Shown: positions 10,621-22,170 of the stretch, piece by piece
Position numbering within the stretch: position 1 is the first letter of the stretch
How the letters are laid out: each line of letters begins with the position of its first letter
Assembly (NCBI GenBank): GCA_902729315.2
Contig: LR746272.1
Span: 5,586,772 to 5,650,771 of the forward strand
Source of the DNA: Spirodela intermedia
Taxonomy: Eukaryota > Streptophyta > Magnoliopsida > Alismatales > Araceae
Length of the DNA stretch: 64,000 nt
Direction: 5' to 3'
Made by a program: the position numbers and the translations under genes
The notes under the pieces: generated by a model
Told to the model about the DNA's origin: nothing
The model's input: the letters and a program-made list of their open reading frames with translations, nothing else
The model's database searches: none

Positions 10621-12154
10621 ACAAGTCGAATGCCTCTCTAGCTTCTAATTAATTAATGTGACGGCGTCCAGATGGCAGCCTGGCTTTGACTCCTGCTGTA
10701 TTCTCGTCTACCCATCCGTTTCTCCCTCATCAATGTGTAGTTCCCATAACTCTCTCTCTCTCTCTAAACTTAATTGAGCGGGTTTTAGTCTCTCTCTAAT
10801 TAAAATGTCGACCAAACGTTGATAACGGCAGAAGGGTTCCGTCGTCCCATCGCCCGTTGAATCGGCTAGTTGAAGCCGTAGCATCCATCGTTTGCCTTTC
10901 GAAGGGCCGAATCCGGATAAGGATCAACTTTCGACTAGGAGGCCTTCGACAATTATACCCATCGTTGAGGCCTTCCACAATCTTGATGTATCCGTGGATA
11001 CGACGAAGAAGCGTCTCTCGTGTGTGATCTCCTGCCGGAGATCGTCAATAAGATTATCTCGTCGTGCCGTTGACCTCAACTCAGCAGCGCAGTCCTTTCT
11101 ATTTAGCTATTTTTGTCGAAACTCGTGCATTACAAAAAGGCTCAAGTGAGTTCTTCATGATCTCCCCGTCGTTGGATTCTCCCGCCCCCTCAATCCAACA
11201 CTCAGACGACACCATTCCCCCCCCCCTCCCCCGCTGTAGAATCGTCGCAGACATTCATTCAAAAACCAAAGGGAGCCCCGATCAAGGTACTATGAGAGAA
11301 AGGGGGAAGAAGGAAGTCATAGGAGCAATATGGTTTGGTGATGGTGTCCCCGTGCCCAGACTCCCTCTTGTGGCCATCATGTACGCGTGGAGTTCCTGGA
11401 GAATGATCTATTGGGTCCTAGTGATCTCAAATGAGTTCTTCAGTGAGTATGCAGATTCAACTATGTAATATTTGGTTTTAGGAGCATCTGTCCCCATGTA
11501 TTTTCCCTAACCCCATGAGATAATAAAGGGGGAAGTCGTCGCTTCTGCTAGAATGCGTGCGAGTATGGTGTGCGAGTATTGTCTATTATCCCCCCGACGG
11601 CCGTAAGACAATTCTCCATTGAAAGAACAGGATCCATATCCGACCTTAGAACATCAGAGCTAAGGTCTCTCAGAGCTACGTTAAATCTGGTGTGCCCCTC
11701 TATTCTCGCCTCCCTCTCCCTCTCTTGTTCTGTATCTCTCGTGGTGCGTTTGCATTAGTCTTCCCCGGACAACTAGAACCCTAAGAATGATGTACCCTCG
11801 ATAATTGAAGAAATCTCAGCTCTGAAGCAAATGATGGAAAAACTTTAACTTAAATTAGAAACCAAGCGGGCTATCTGAGCTTCATGGAACATCACCTACA
11901 ACTCATTAGGGCTGCTTACATTCATCTCCTAAGAAAAAGTAATTATTCTTGAATACTCATGGATGAGCAGCCCGAGTAGATCATCTTCCGAGTTAACTTG
12001 TCCCGCAGGTTGACTTGTTTCGTCTTTGACATGCTATAAAGCCAGAGTAACGGTGTTGCGTCGTAATTTCAAGGTCACCACATAACTAGCTAATCCAAAA
12101 AGGACGTCAATTGACTTGTCAAAACCAAGGGTTGGGTCAATCCAGGTGGAGCTA
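10621..12154. other. gene-free DNA with one copy of a diverged dispersed repeat
   Basis: No gene recognised. 11803-11990 is similar to 14053-14290: shared stretches include GAAGAAAT, AAGCAAATGAT, GTTCATCTCCT-like and ATGGATGAGCAGC. The rest holds only short frames. Composition falls from moderate GC to AT-rich towards the copia fossil. Confidence 0.4.
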
Positions 12155-12791
12155 TGTTATTAATATGGCTTGGCCTCTCAAACTGCCCATTAATGGTCAT
12201 ATTTAACACAGCAGGGAGAAGTCATCATCTGGGAGAGGGAGAAATGATCCGTCTTCTAACCGATTCTCATGGACGAGAACAACCCATTTGTGGGCAGAGC
12301 AGGTGGAATGAGAACGACTTGATAATATCTGAAGCGGTTTGAGAATATGGAGGAAACAGCCTATTTGACTATTGCTTATCGAAATGGCCCACACGTGACA
12401 CCTTTCTTGAGGACATTGACATAAGACGCATTTCTCAAGATCATCCCAACTGACTATAAATGAAGGGCCCCTCTCCTCACTAGAGTATTTCATTAGAGAG
12501 AGCTTAAGAGTGAGTTACAAGGAGAGATCTCATGTTTGGTTTGTGAATGCTTTGAAGACAGATTAAGGATTTATTTATTGGGTTCTGGATGATAATTTTT
12601 TGTATTCATTTCTCATCTAGCAAAGCTTTCATTGTCTACTGTAAATATAAGAGGCCAATCTCTAAACAACTTAAAGATTTCTTGTGTCAGTATTTTTACT
12701 GTGAGTGGATCCTTTCTCTCTTTTTTACTTCTCATCATATAAATCATGTGAACATTATTTCACAACTTAAAATTAGACTTTTGCTCTAACA
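12155..12791 (+). mobile_element. candidate 5' LTR of a decayed Ty1/copia element
   Basis: The right edge is well placed. The sequence ends TAACA at 12787-12791, followed two bases later by a primer-binding site and then gag. The proposed left edge TGTTA at 12155 forms the matching TG...CA terminal inverted repeat (TGTTA/TAACA), giving about 637 bp. I could not find the 3' LTR, so the left edge is an inference. Confidence 0.45.
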
Positions 12792-12793
12792 AA

Positions 12794-13200
12794 TTAGTAT
12801 TAGAGTTAGTGTTTTGTGTTTGATTTGTGTTCATAGTTGATAACATTTAAGTATTACATCAACCATGAAGTTTGGCACCGCAATATTCAATGGAAAGACG
12901 AATAACTTAAATATTTGATGGCTAAAAATGAAATCATTACTAGTATAATAGGGATTGAGCAAGGCTTTCAAAGACAATAAAGTCCTACTAGCTAAGTGGA
13001 AAGACTAAAAAGGGTAAAGTACATATAACATACTCTAGCCACAATTCGTCTAAGCTTAGTGGATAATGTGCTACAAAAAGCTATAGATGATGATATTTTG
13101 ATGAAACTTTGGCTCAAGCTCAAGTTAAGGTATATAACAAAGTCTTTGAAAATTTTCTTTCATTCAAGTGTAACAAGTTGATTGACTATTCTAATCACTT
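12794..13200 (+). pseudogene. Ty1/copia primer-binding site and gag fossil
   Basis: 12794-12806 reads TTAGTATTAGAGT, which is the copia initiator-Met tRNA primer site TTGGTATCAGAGC with three G-to-A or C-to-T changes. The gag begins at ATG 12864. Conceptual reading gives FNGKTN, WLKMKSLLV, two stops, GLSKAF, then after a frameshift HTLATIRLSLVDNVLQKAI, LMKLWLKLK and ITKSL, a clear match to copia gag. The double stop TAA TAG sits where copia gag has Gln-Gln (CAA CAG), as expected for methylcytosine decay. Described as broken; no function. Confidence 0.8.
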
Positions 13201-14633
13201 CCATGCATTTCATATCCACCATTTTCAAGTCATAAGCTTTGCTGATCTCATTTTTGAATGTATGAAGGAATATTGAATATTGAGCTTTAAATTCTATAAA
13301 GTATAGTTATCACTTGTCTCCTACCATATTTTCAATTTGACCTTATGAGAGAAAAAATATGTGGACACATCATGATTCTATATGACTATATGTATGCATT
13401 TAGAAATGAGTCATTATGATACCTTTGTAGTTCTAATGTCTAAATGGCAAAGGTAATTATGAGAAATTGATGTAGCCCATTTAAGGTCAATATCAAGTGG
13501 AGTAGAAGTTGGAGTTAGCTCAATTACATAATTGAACTCATAACAAAACATGTTTTAGGACATGCCCATATTTAGATTTCTCTTTTCATATTTCCATTTT
13601 TAGCTCGTTGTATTTTTATTTGTCCCTTTTATTCTTTTTCTCTTTTTTATTCTTCTTCTCTTTCTTTTTTTTAAAATTTCATTTGAAATTAAAATTTAAA
13701 TGCCTAATCAGTAGACTTCAACCTTTTTAAAGGTACCCTACGTAGCCTAAGAGGCATTCTAATTTTCAATCAATAAATTTTATGAGTTTCTTCCTCTCTA
13801 AGATAATCTCCATATGCTAGTGTACTTCAACATTTTTGGGCACTCAAAGAACCCACCTCTTTGATTTTTGGACTCAAAATCATACTTTTTGATTCAAGAC
13901 ACTTGTCCTATCTAACTTGTAGATTTAGGATGAATGACCATGACAAAAGTATGTTTTTTCAGTATTCAAAATGAGATTTCAGTCTCCACAATGTCAGAAC
14001 TATTGGCAGCTCACTCAAGCCATGTGCTTTGCAAGTTTCACTACGTTAAGAATGAAGAAATATCAACTAAAAAGCAAATGATTAAAAATATTTTGGTTAA
14101 ATCAGAGACCAAGTAGATCACCTTTGGCTTGAACATCAAAATGGAGGGAGGGCTGCTGAGATAGACCATCATTTACATTAGGTTGTTTGCGTTCATCTCC
14201 TCTCAATAAAGGAGCTAATGGTTCATGAATATGAATTTTGACTGTTAACTGCATGGATGAGCAGCTTAGGTGGATCACATCAGACTAACTAACGTACACA
14301 TGAGCCCATTGGCTTGTAAGATCCATCGGTGAATCCATAAAAACTATAGCTTGTCATCTCAATCTCAAGGGTAACATTCACCATGAGAAGATTCCTAGGG
14401 GCATCAGAGAAATTTTATTAACGGTGAATCCATAAAAAATATAGTCTCAGAATACACTGTATCTGCAAGAAAACTATACCCGCAGCTCGGGGAAGCACTG
14501 CTGGTATAGTTGAGTTCAATGGAGGATCTTCATTTGAGAACCGGTGGGATCCCCTAGCTTACTAGCGGTGCCTATCCCCATTTGACGTGTGATCTCCATT
14601 ATTTGACAGTGTCTATCACTATGGCGGATGCTT
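13201..14633. other. AT-rich decayed repeat DNA downstream of the copia gag
   Basis: No intact gene. It includes the second copy of the diverged repeat (14053-14290). A short direct repeat GTGAATCCATAAAAA-TATAG occurs near 14331 and 14424. The remainder is AT-rich and probably the eroded rest of the element. Confidence 0.4.
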
Positions 14634-16128
14634 TCAAGAATTCTTCTTCTTCTGTAAAGCTCTCAGCTCGGCGTCTACCTTGGCCTGAACCTTCGCGTGG
14701 AACCCAGGGTACGGCTCGTAGGTGAAGAAACTTTGCAGAGCCTGTGTGGAGGGAAGAGCAAGAAGACGATCTCAGGGGTTGACCGCCGCCAAAATTTACG
14801 GCGGGCGAAGTCCATTACCTCCAGCAAGACGAAGAAGGGGGTCATCACGACTGTCTGGAAGAGGCTGTCGATCAGCGCCTGAGACTCCCCCTGAAGAAGA
14901 CGATACCATCAGAGAAGAGCACTCAGTACCCGGGGCCATTCATTATCAACCCTTACCTCAAAAACCTTGTGGCCGACGAGCTGTCCGCTCCAGCCGAAGA
15001 GCTGAACCGCCAGTGATACCTGCCTCGAGAGTAGCAGACTTAAAGTCAACGTGCGACATGGACATTGCTCAGCGAACAACGCGAAGAATCTTGAGCAAGA
15101 ACGTCAAACGACAGTTTTCCACCATGCAAGAATCAAGAACTAAAGAGTATTTCCACATGTCCAAAGGTGTCGACTTTAACTTCACCAAGCAGAATCTGCG
15201 GTGAGTTCTGAGGCATCCCAGAGGAGTATTCTACTGGTTCGATTCCCAGGCAAATAGTTTTCTTAAGTACGGCGAAGCCTCTCTGCTCTGCCTTCTTGGA
15301 TGAGAAAGCAAGTCAACGAATGGGTCAAACGAACACGAGTGTGGGGGTCTGAAGAAGAGCCAAGTTTCCCACATTTATTGCTTCATTCTAAAAATCAGTG
15401 GAACAAATTTTCTAATGAGATAATCCATTCGAGAGGAAGAAAGTCTGAAAAAACTCGGGAAATTCATATGTTTTGTACGAGAAATAGGAAAAAGAGAGGG
15501 TAAAATTTACAACGATAAAATGAAACACACTAAATTTCAATATAAAACCGACCAAACACACCAAATGAAACAAACGATGGACAGAGACGAGAAACCAATC
15601 AGAAACCGACCAAACCTGCCAATGGAGAGGTAAGAACACCGCTTGACCTTCTCCCTCTTCCCCGGAAGCAAAGCACTTAAAATTTCAAGGTCAAAAGTGC
15701 TCATTTGGGAGAGAGACATGAGAATCTCGGGGGGGGGGTGGAAATTTGTTTCCTCGAGAAAGCAGTCTGAGCTGAGGAGCTAGTGGTGGATGTACCTTCC
15801 AGGAGAGGGAGAAGCCGAGCTGGCTGCCGACGATGCTGCTGCCGACCCAGCAGATAGCGCAGAGGAGTGCCGCGAGGGACCCAACGTAGCGATTAAGGCG
15901 CAGATAGAAGAGAGCATGGACGGCGGCGAAGCCGAAGCCCAGGTTTAGGACTACGGGAAGGCCGAGAGGGGCGGGGACGTGGAATAAGGGAGGGGTGAAG
16001 TACAAGAGCAGGAGAGAGGCGAAGAAAATGGGCCAGACGAGAAGGGCGTGGAGGAAGTTGTTCACGCGGTTTCTGTGATAAGTCTCATAGAGGGCGAAGT
16101 TCTTCTCCAGATCAAACAGGCTTGCCAT
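14634..16128 (-). CDS. DUF962 / MPO1-like ER membrane protein, tandem copy A
   Basis: Homologue of yeast Mpo1 (YGL010w), an Fe(II)-dependent ER dioxygenase in alpha-oxidation of 2-hydroxy fatty acids from phytosphingosine. The plant proteins are annotated as DUF962 ER membrane proteins, so the activity here is inferred. Exons 16128-15796, 15019-14957, 14890-14819 and 14741-14634 splice in phase 0 to 191 residues. About four hydrophobic segments: LHALLVWPIFFASLLLLYFT, LGLPVVLNLGFGFAAVHALF, LAALLCAICWVGSSIVG and VVMTPFFVLLE. The conserved histidines are present: H18 and H27 (YHRNRVNNFLH) and H128 (GQLVGHKVFE). C-terminal signature YEPYPGFHAK. The start is the ATG at 16128. A GTG two codons upstream is in frame but is not used. 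Same exon lengths as copy B except the last; this copy is the more diverged (GESQ instead of GRAP before the last helix). Confidence 0.88.
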
Positions 16129-16203
16129 CGCCACCTCCCACGACTCTAAGATCCCGAAGAAGACGAACGAGGGGTTGATTGTTTATCCTTTGGGCGCGTG
16201 TGT

Positions 16204-16238
<35 letters not shown>

Positions 16239-16271
16239 TGCTTCTTGTCTCATACAGTAAACTACCCGGGT

Positions 16272-16281
16272 CCTTTTTATA
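16272..16281 (-). promoter_or_regulatory. TATA box of DUF962 copy A
   Basis: TATAAAAAGG on the minus strand about 145 bp upstream of the ATG. A CT microsatellite (16206-16242) lies between it and the start codon, where the 5' leader would be. Confidence 0.55.
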
Positions 16282-17640
16282 GAGCGATTAAGTCGAAAAT
16301 ATTTCCTGTGCTTGAGGAAACGACCAATGGAAGGTGGGAGGGATGATTCATGGGCCGACATTCGAGAGCAGCAGACCTCGCGGAAATCTAGCGGTATCTT
16401 TGACCGCCCACGTGGCCTTTTCATTTGAATGTCCGGCTCGATGAGTTGAGTCGAGGTAGGGGTTGTCCATCTCACATGCCAAGTTTGACAAGTTAGCGCA
16501 GATGTCCAAACGACATCTCTCTCTCTCTCTTTCACACACACACTTTCTATCTGCATCTCCGCGTAGAAATTTTTACACCATTTCCTAATTCCCCACCGTA
16601 GCGTGGACTTTAACCCGGTCTTACCCTTCATCCATCGGTATCTGCCATTTCATCGAATTCCTTCGTTGAACGAAATCTAGTTTTTTCCAACCCCAACGCG
16701 TGTTGGACTCTCCTTCTGCCTACTATCGTCATCTTCGTCTTCTTCCTCTCGACGGCCGAGGGGACTGGAAATTCCAACGGTCCAACGGGAACCCGTGGGT
16801 TTATCTCTGGGCAGTCGGTTTCATTCCCTGCTAACTTTGCGTATTTGTGAAAAGTCAACGTTTCTGGCTCCGTCCTACGTCGCCACAGAATCCCCGTGCC
16901 TGGCCGATGAAGAAAGCAAGTATCGACGCAGAGGGAAGGTCGAGCTGGGTTGGGGGAGACGTCGTAGTCGTCACCAATCATCTCCTTCGAGAGTTTCCCA
17001 TCCCAGTGGAACTTTTACGACGACTTCCTTCATCCAGTTCTCTGGTCAGCTATGGCGTTTCTCTGTGCCTTCAGAAGGCGGCCCGAGAAATGCGGAAGCT
17101 CATGGTCAGAGGAGAGCCATGCAGAGACCTCCAAGTAGGTGGCCTCTTTAGGGAGTAACACAGATATGCCATATTGGAACCGCCTCCACTCTCCTGGTGC
17201 TGATCTGAACTTCTCTCATGAACCGTGGCAAACAGATCATAAATTTTTGTAGCTCTAAAATTATTAATCTTAGATAGGAAATACATTCATACAGTCTTTA
17301 TAAACATGAATAGCATATTTATTTCAATAGTATTTCAGTTTAAGAGACAAGCGACGAAGAAATACATAAACCAAGCGCTCGTAAGATTGTCAAGGCCATT
17401 AGAAAGCGTGAATCAGATCAGAGAGAAGCTAGGGGAGAAGTTGAGGGATTGAAATTGAGATAGCAAGGGGAGTGGAGCATAGAACATAGAGAGAGGTAGA
17501 GAGAAAAGATAGAGGGGAGAGAGCAGCCCTGAGTTTTCTCTAACCCACGGCCCCTCCCCCTTTATTATATGAAGTATATGAGAGGGTGGTGGTGAAAGTG
17601 ATGTGGGTCCACAAATCGGCTGCCTAACGACGGGATTAAC
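16282..17640. other. region upstream of DUF962 copy A, no gene recognised
   Basis: Moderate GC. Frames of 100-118 codons at 16795-17158 overlap in two phases and on both strands and resemble no family. CT run at 16518-16531. It grades into AT-rich DNA after 17.2 kb. Confidence 0.4.
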
Positions 17641-17807
17641 CTACACTTCCAAATTAAAATCTCACACAAAAGAAATAACGCTTTTCTCACTCACTCATTT
17701 TGTTGGTTTGCAACTGCTCACCTCCTTGCTCTTCACGTGAAAGTCTTAGGCCATTAAAATAAAGATCATTCACAATGAACGAGGTATAATAAGATATTCT
17801 TGCGTAA

Positions 17808-18101
17808 ATCAGAGCATTAAAATATTTACATATCCTGAAGCTATGACTTCCAAATTGATAAGAGGGAAAAAAAAGATGGAGAGAGAAATAAAGAAAGAAA
17901 GAAAGGCTGATAACAATTTGATGCTCTTGTCCTCAGTCAGGGTTTTGCTCTTGCCAAGATGTTTTATTCAGGGTAGTACAAGAGGCATGGCCAAGTATGG
18001 CCTTTATTTCTTCTTTATATATATTTTTTCTTGTTATCAAATTAGGAATCAGAGCATTAAAATATTTACGTATCTGGAAGCTCTGATTTCTAAATTGATA
18101 A
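17808..18101. repeat. 54-bp direct repeat, copies exactly 240 bp apart
   Basis: 17808-17861 and 18048-18101 share ATCAGAGCATTAAAATATTT and then about 34 more bases with few mismatches, ending AAATTGATAA. Both lie just beyond the polypurine tract of the minus-strand copia fossil, so they are likely internal to its decayed LTR. Confidence 0.75.
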
Positions 18102-18241
18102 TAAGTAAATAAATAAATAGATAAATAAAGGCCGAACTAGGACAAGTCTTCAATAACCATTTATAAACAATGTTATAATGATCAAAGAATAGCGGCCAAA
18201 AAATAACATGAGACCTTATATATTAATATTAAATTTAATAA

Positions 18242-18921
18242 CCCCCCTTGAACTCATGATGGAGCAAACGTTGAGAGTTTTTCCAAGATAAACCAGAAAC
18301 AGGTAATAATATGTGTTTTCATAAATGAGTTGAAAAGCTGCAATTAGGACTAAACATATGGAAGGGTAAAGGTGCCTTTAAATGTTGCTGAATAAAATGG
18401 TAATCCATGCAAATGTGTTCGGTATGTTCATGAAAAATAAAGCGATGTCCAATCTAGATGCCGATTTTGTTGTCATAATAAAGAAGTGTGGGACCCTCTT
18501 GAGGAACATCTACGCCAATAATAAGCCAATGTAGCTAAACAATTTCACTTGTGATGGAGGCTGTGCAACGATATTACTATTCAGTGGTGGAGCAAGCAAT
18601 AAGTTTCTGTCTTATTATTTAATGAAATGAGTGGGTTACCAAAAAATATACTAATGACTTGTAGATTTCAAATTAGTAATATCACCAATCCAATGTCGAG
18701 GTTTAAGGAGACAAAGGTCTACAAGACCATACATTGTGGAGATAAATGAAAGATATATGATATATCAACCCAATGAACAAAAAAAAAGAAGCTAAATTAA
18801 TTGGCCACATGTACTGTAAATTGAATATCAAGGTGAGTAACAGTGAAGTATGTTACCAAGTCAACAATCTCTAGATAGTGAGTGGGGTCCTCTAATGAAG
18901 TGTCATCATTAGGAGAAAACT
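18242..18921 (-). pseudogene. Ty1/copia reverse transcriptase C-terminus and RNase H fossil
   Basis: On the minus strand, 18921-18790 reads SPNDDTSLEDPTHYLEIVDL then VTYFTVTHLDIQFTV, matching the end of copia reverse transcriptase. 18511-18399 reads VPQEGPTLLYYDNKIGI, a stop, then HRFIFHEHTEHICMDYHFI, the copia RNase H block. Several stops are present. A polypurine tract (TTCAAGGGGGG on minus) lies at 18242-18252, followed by the expected start of the 3' LTR. The element lies between the two DUF962 genes. Confidence 0.8.
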
Positions 18922-20817
18922 TAACATTCAACTCAACTAGAATATCAATAGTGTATTTCTAAAAGACTAACCCATGCAAGTAAATTTAAACTGTATTTAT
19001 ATAATACTTCAAGAAATAACTAAATTATTAACTCTACTTGTACCTTCCACTGTCTTTATAGAGATTAATTTTCTACATACACATCAGTAGGTAGCGGTAA
19101 AGTCACTTAAAAAGAATATATAACTTTTACAGTTCTAAGGGTCGGTACAATCAAACTACAAATATTTGAGATGTACTATACATCTCGAAACTAAAAGAAA
19201 ACTGGGGTCTCTTTTAGTATTTTGGCCATAGAAATATATTGATTCTTAATCAACAATGAAATCTTGAAGGTTTAGAGGTGCATTAATTGTAATGAAGATA
19301 AAGTTGATTCGTGGCCTATATTAATTAAAACGTGAGAATCTGATGGACGTTGTCCATTTGGCATGAAGTTCAAATGATCATATCCAATCATTCGGTGAGT
19401 GAAAGAGCTATGATAGAGCTAAGTGCAGTCTACTTGCTGATCAATTGTGTGGTCAACTAAATTTTGGTTACCTCTATGTGTTTGGAAAATATTATAAACT
19501 AAGATTTAATGCAATAGTTCATCAAAATAAAAGTTGCAAATTACATCTGCTCTGACCTTTTGCATGCTCTAGCCACTTCTAAAAGTAATGCAAGTTATTT
19601 GCTAACTTCGATTGACGATTTTTAAAGAAAGCACATGAATAACTTGGCCACTTTTGTTCAAGAGTGTTGGTTTCCCAATTGTTGGCCAAGTTCATGCAAA
19701 TTCTCGTTCTCGTTTCATTTTACGAGATTAGAATGTTGTTCTCAACCAATGAAATCATATTTATGGCTTAACAAGCTGTTGAGAGGAATTAGAGAGTGTG
19801 GTTTGTCATGCATATCTCATTCTATTTTGTTCATAAAGTGGATTTATTATCTCAACAGTGATTGCTCAACCTAATCTGATATTCAAATTTATTACACTCA
19901 TGGGAGCATGATTTTTTGTGTTTTCTCTCCAAAGAGTGATTTGTAAATTCGATGTACAGATCTAGGTCTGTCAGCATGATCTTCTTTTTGAAATGTGTTC
20001 TCATGTGCGTATGGCCACAGAAACATATTTTCTAGCAGCTACCAATTTTCTGTTAAAGGAGAGATGATCAGATGGTTCTTACTGAGGGGGGCCCTTGAGA
20101 TTTGTTTTCAAGCTCAAATAAAAAGCTAAAGAAGCTAAGAGAAAAGTTATGTGGCCTCCTATAATAATTGATAAAAAGAGAGTTCATGGGCTACTATGAG
20201 CCAACAGATTCCGTCTTTTTCTTTTTCTTAACTTCAAGGTGTTGTGATAACAAAAAAGTAGGAATTTCTGCAGCGGAAATCAACTCACTAAACATGTTAC
20301 CCGTTCGTATGGGCGTGCCAAAGGAATCGGGAACAAATGTACGGATATGGAAAAATAAATTAAATTTAGAAAGCACAAAAGAAGATGCACCATGATTTAA
20401 GTTGGAGAGCGAGAGAGAGAAAGAGGGAGAGTGACGGGAGTCCATGGCGAGATAGCACATTGGTTTATCCATCTCAGTGAAGTCTACTACCGGTTCGTAG
20501 AGCATCTCGAGATTCAGTGGACTGCAGATAATGTAACTACCAATTGTGCTCCTCCTCATCTCAACACATTTCATGTCCAAAGCAACCATCAACACCTTAC
20601 TCCCATCGAAATTTTATCACGAAATCTGCTAAACCCAGTACGCATGTATATGCACGAGTACATACTCAGAGAACAATAAGATGGGGAGAACTTAGAAGTA
20701 TAGTTGATGAGTGAACATTCATTCATCAATGCGCGTTCGAAACCCATGCCATGCCGGGAACAGGAACAAAGGAAAGAGACCCAAAGAGGTGAGCATCCAT
20801 GCATGCACAGTCCTCGT
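18922..20817. other. AT-rich DNA, probably more of the decayed copia element, no gene
   Basis: 19.0-19.3 kb continues upstream of the reverse-transcriptase fossil, with weak resemblance only. Between 19.3 and 20.8 kb I see no recognisable domain. The small frames (for example 19635-19874 plus) have no family features. Confidence 0.4.
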
Positions 20818-22170
20818 TCAAGAGCTCTTATTCCGCTTGCTGGCCTGCCATTCTTTTCTCTCCGCCTCTATCCTGGCATTGACCCTGGCGAGAAAACCGG
20901 GGTACGGCTCGTATCCGAAGAACCTGTCCAGCACCTGCGCGGAGAGAGGAGAGAGAGAGAGAGCGAGAGAGAGAGTAAGTCGACACCTAGGACCGACCGC
21001 CGCCAGAATGGTCAAAGTCAACTACCTCTAGAAGGACGAAGAGGGGACCCGTGACTAACGCCTGGAAGAGGTTGTCAAGAATCGCAGGAGCTCGGCCCTG
21101 CGGAGGATGCCCCAAAAGAAGAGTGTTCAGGACGACCCACACCGTCATCCGTGTGGGCTCGAACCCATCGACTTATGGTAAAAGACTCACCTCAAAGACT
21201 CCGTGGCCGATGAACTGTCCGGTCCAACAGAAGAGCTGAACGACTAGGCCCAACTGCAGATGAAAGTCAACGCGTGAAGTAGAAATTGCACGGGGACACT
21301 CGAGGTCGACACGAAGGTTCGGCCATTTGAGCGTAAACGAGCATGGGTATGTCAAGAACAAGACGGCTCGATTCGGCGACACAGAGGAAATCATCCTAAG
21401 CTGCACCCTCGAGCTCATCACGGAGATCATTCCCGACCAGAGCAGAGGTTTCATCCAAGTCCGCCGTTTCCCAAGGTAGTTTACTTGCTGAACAACAGCG
21501 TGCCACTCGGTGATGAAGAAAAATCAACAAAGTTGCGCTCTCAATGGGGCCTCGACCATCTTACACGAAGAAATCTACTCGAGATTGGTGATAGATAATC
21601 TTTATGGAAGAACATCCAAGTCAGAAATGACTAATTCACGGCAATTAACGTAAGAAAGCTCACGCTGATAGCGTAGGAAATTATCGCTTGGTAAATTCCA
21701 TAATTCCAGTCTCTGAAGGAAAAGAGACGAGCGGATTGAAGGTCGCTATTGCGTCGTGTGGAGGGAAAGGGAACCCAGCAACATGCAGGACCGAGGGAGA
21801 AAGGAGGTTGAAACGGCGGCCATGGAGGATAGCATACCTTCCAGCCGAGGGAGAAGCCGAGGTGGCTGCCGAGGATGCTGCTGCCGACCCAGCAGAGGAT
21901 ACAGAGGAGAGCGGCGAGGGAGCCGGCCTTTCTTTCCAGGAGGAGATAGAAGAGAGCGTAGAAGGCGGCGACGACGGAGCCGAAGTTGAAGACGAGGGGA
22001 AGGCCGAGGGGTTTGGCGACGTGGAAGAAGGGAGGGGTGAAGTAGAAGAGCAGGAGGGCGGAGAAGAAGATTGGCCAGACGAAAAGGACGTGGATCAAGA
22101 CGTTCACGGGGTTGCCGTGGTATGCCCCGTAGAAGGCGTAGTGCTTCTCCAGATCGAGCAACCCCGCCAT
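20818..22170 (-). CDS. DUF962 / MPO1-like ER membrane protein, tandem copy B
   Basis: Second member of the tandem pair, with the same inferred role as copy A. Exons 22170-21838, 21253-21191, 21097-21026 and 20934-20818 splice in phase 0 to 194 residues. Exons 1-3 are exactly the same length as in copy A (333, 63 and 72 nt). It is close to the plant family consensus: LLDLEKHYAFYGAYHGNPVN, LIHVLFVWPIFFSALLLFYF, GFSLGWK, LGLVVQLFCWTGQFIGHGVF, APAILDNLFQALVTGPLFVL and GYEPYPGF, ending in a lysine-rich tail (KRNKSS) that could serve ER retention. Histidines H18, H27 and H128 are retained. The ATG at 22170 is the first in frame; an upstream in-frame GTG at 22215 is not a start. Because this copy keeps the consensus residues, it is probably the one retaining ancestral function. 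Confidence 0.92.

Noticed and set aside
15236-15246. tRNA B-box-like GGTTCGATTCC
   Set aside because: No A-box at the right distance and no acceptor or anticodon stem. Similar lone B-boxes near 2426 (plus), 21147 (minus) and 42293 (minus) were rejected for the same reason.
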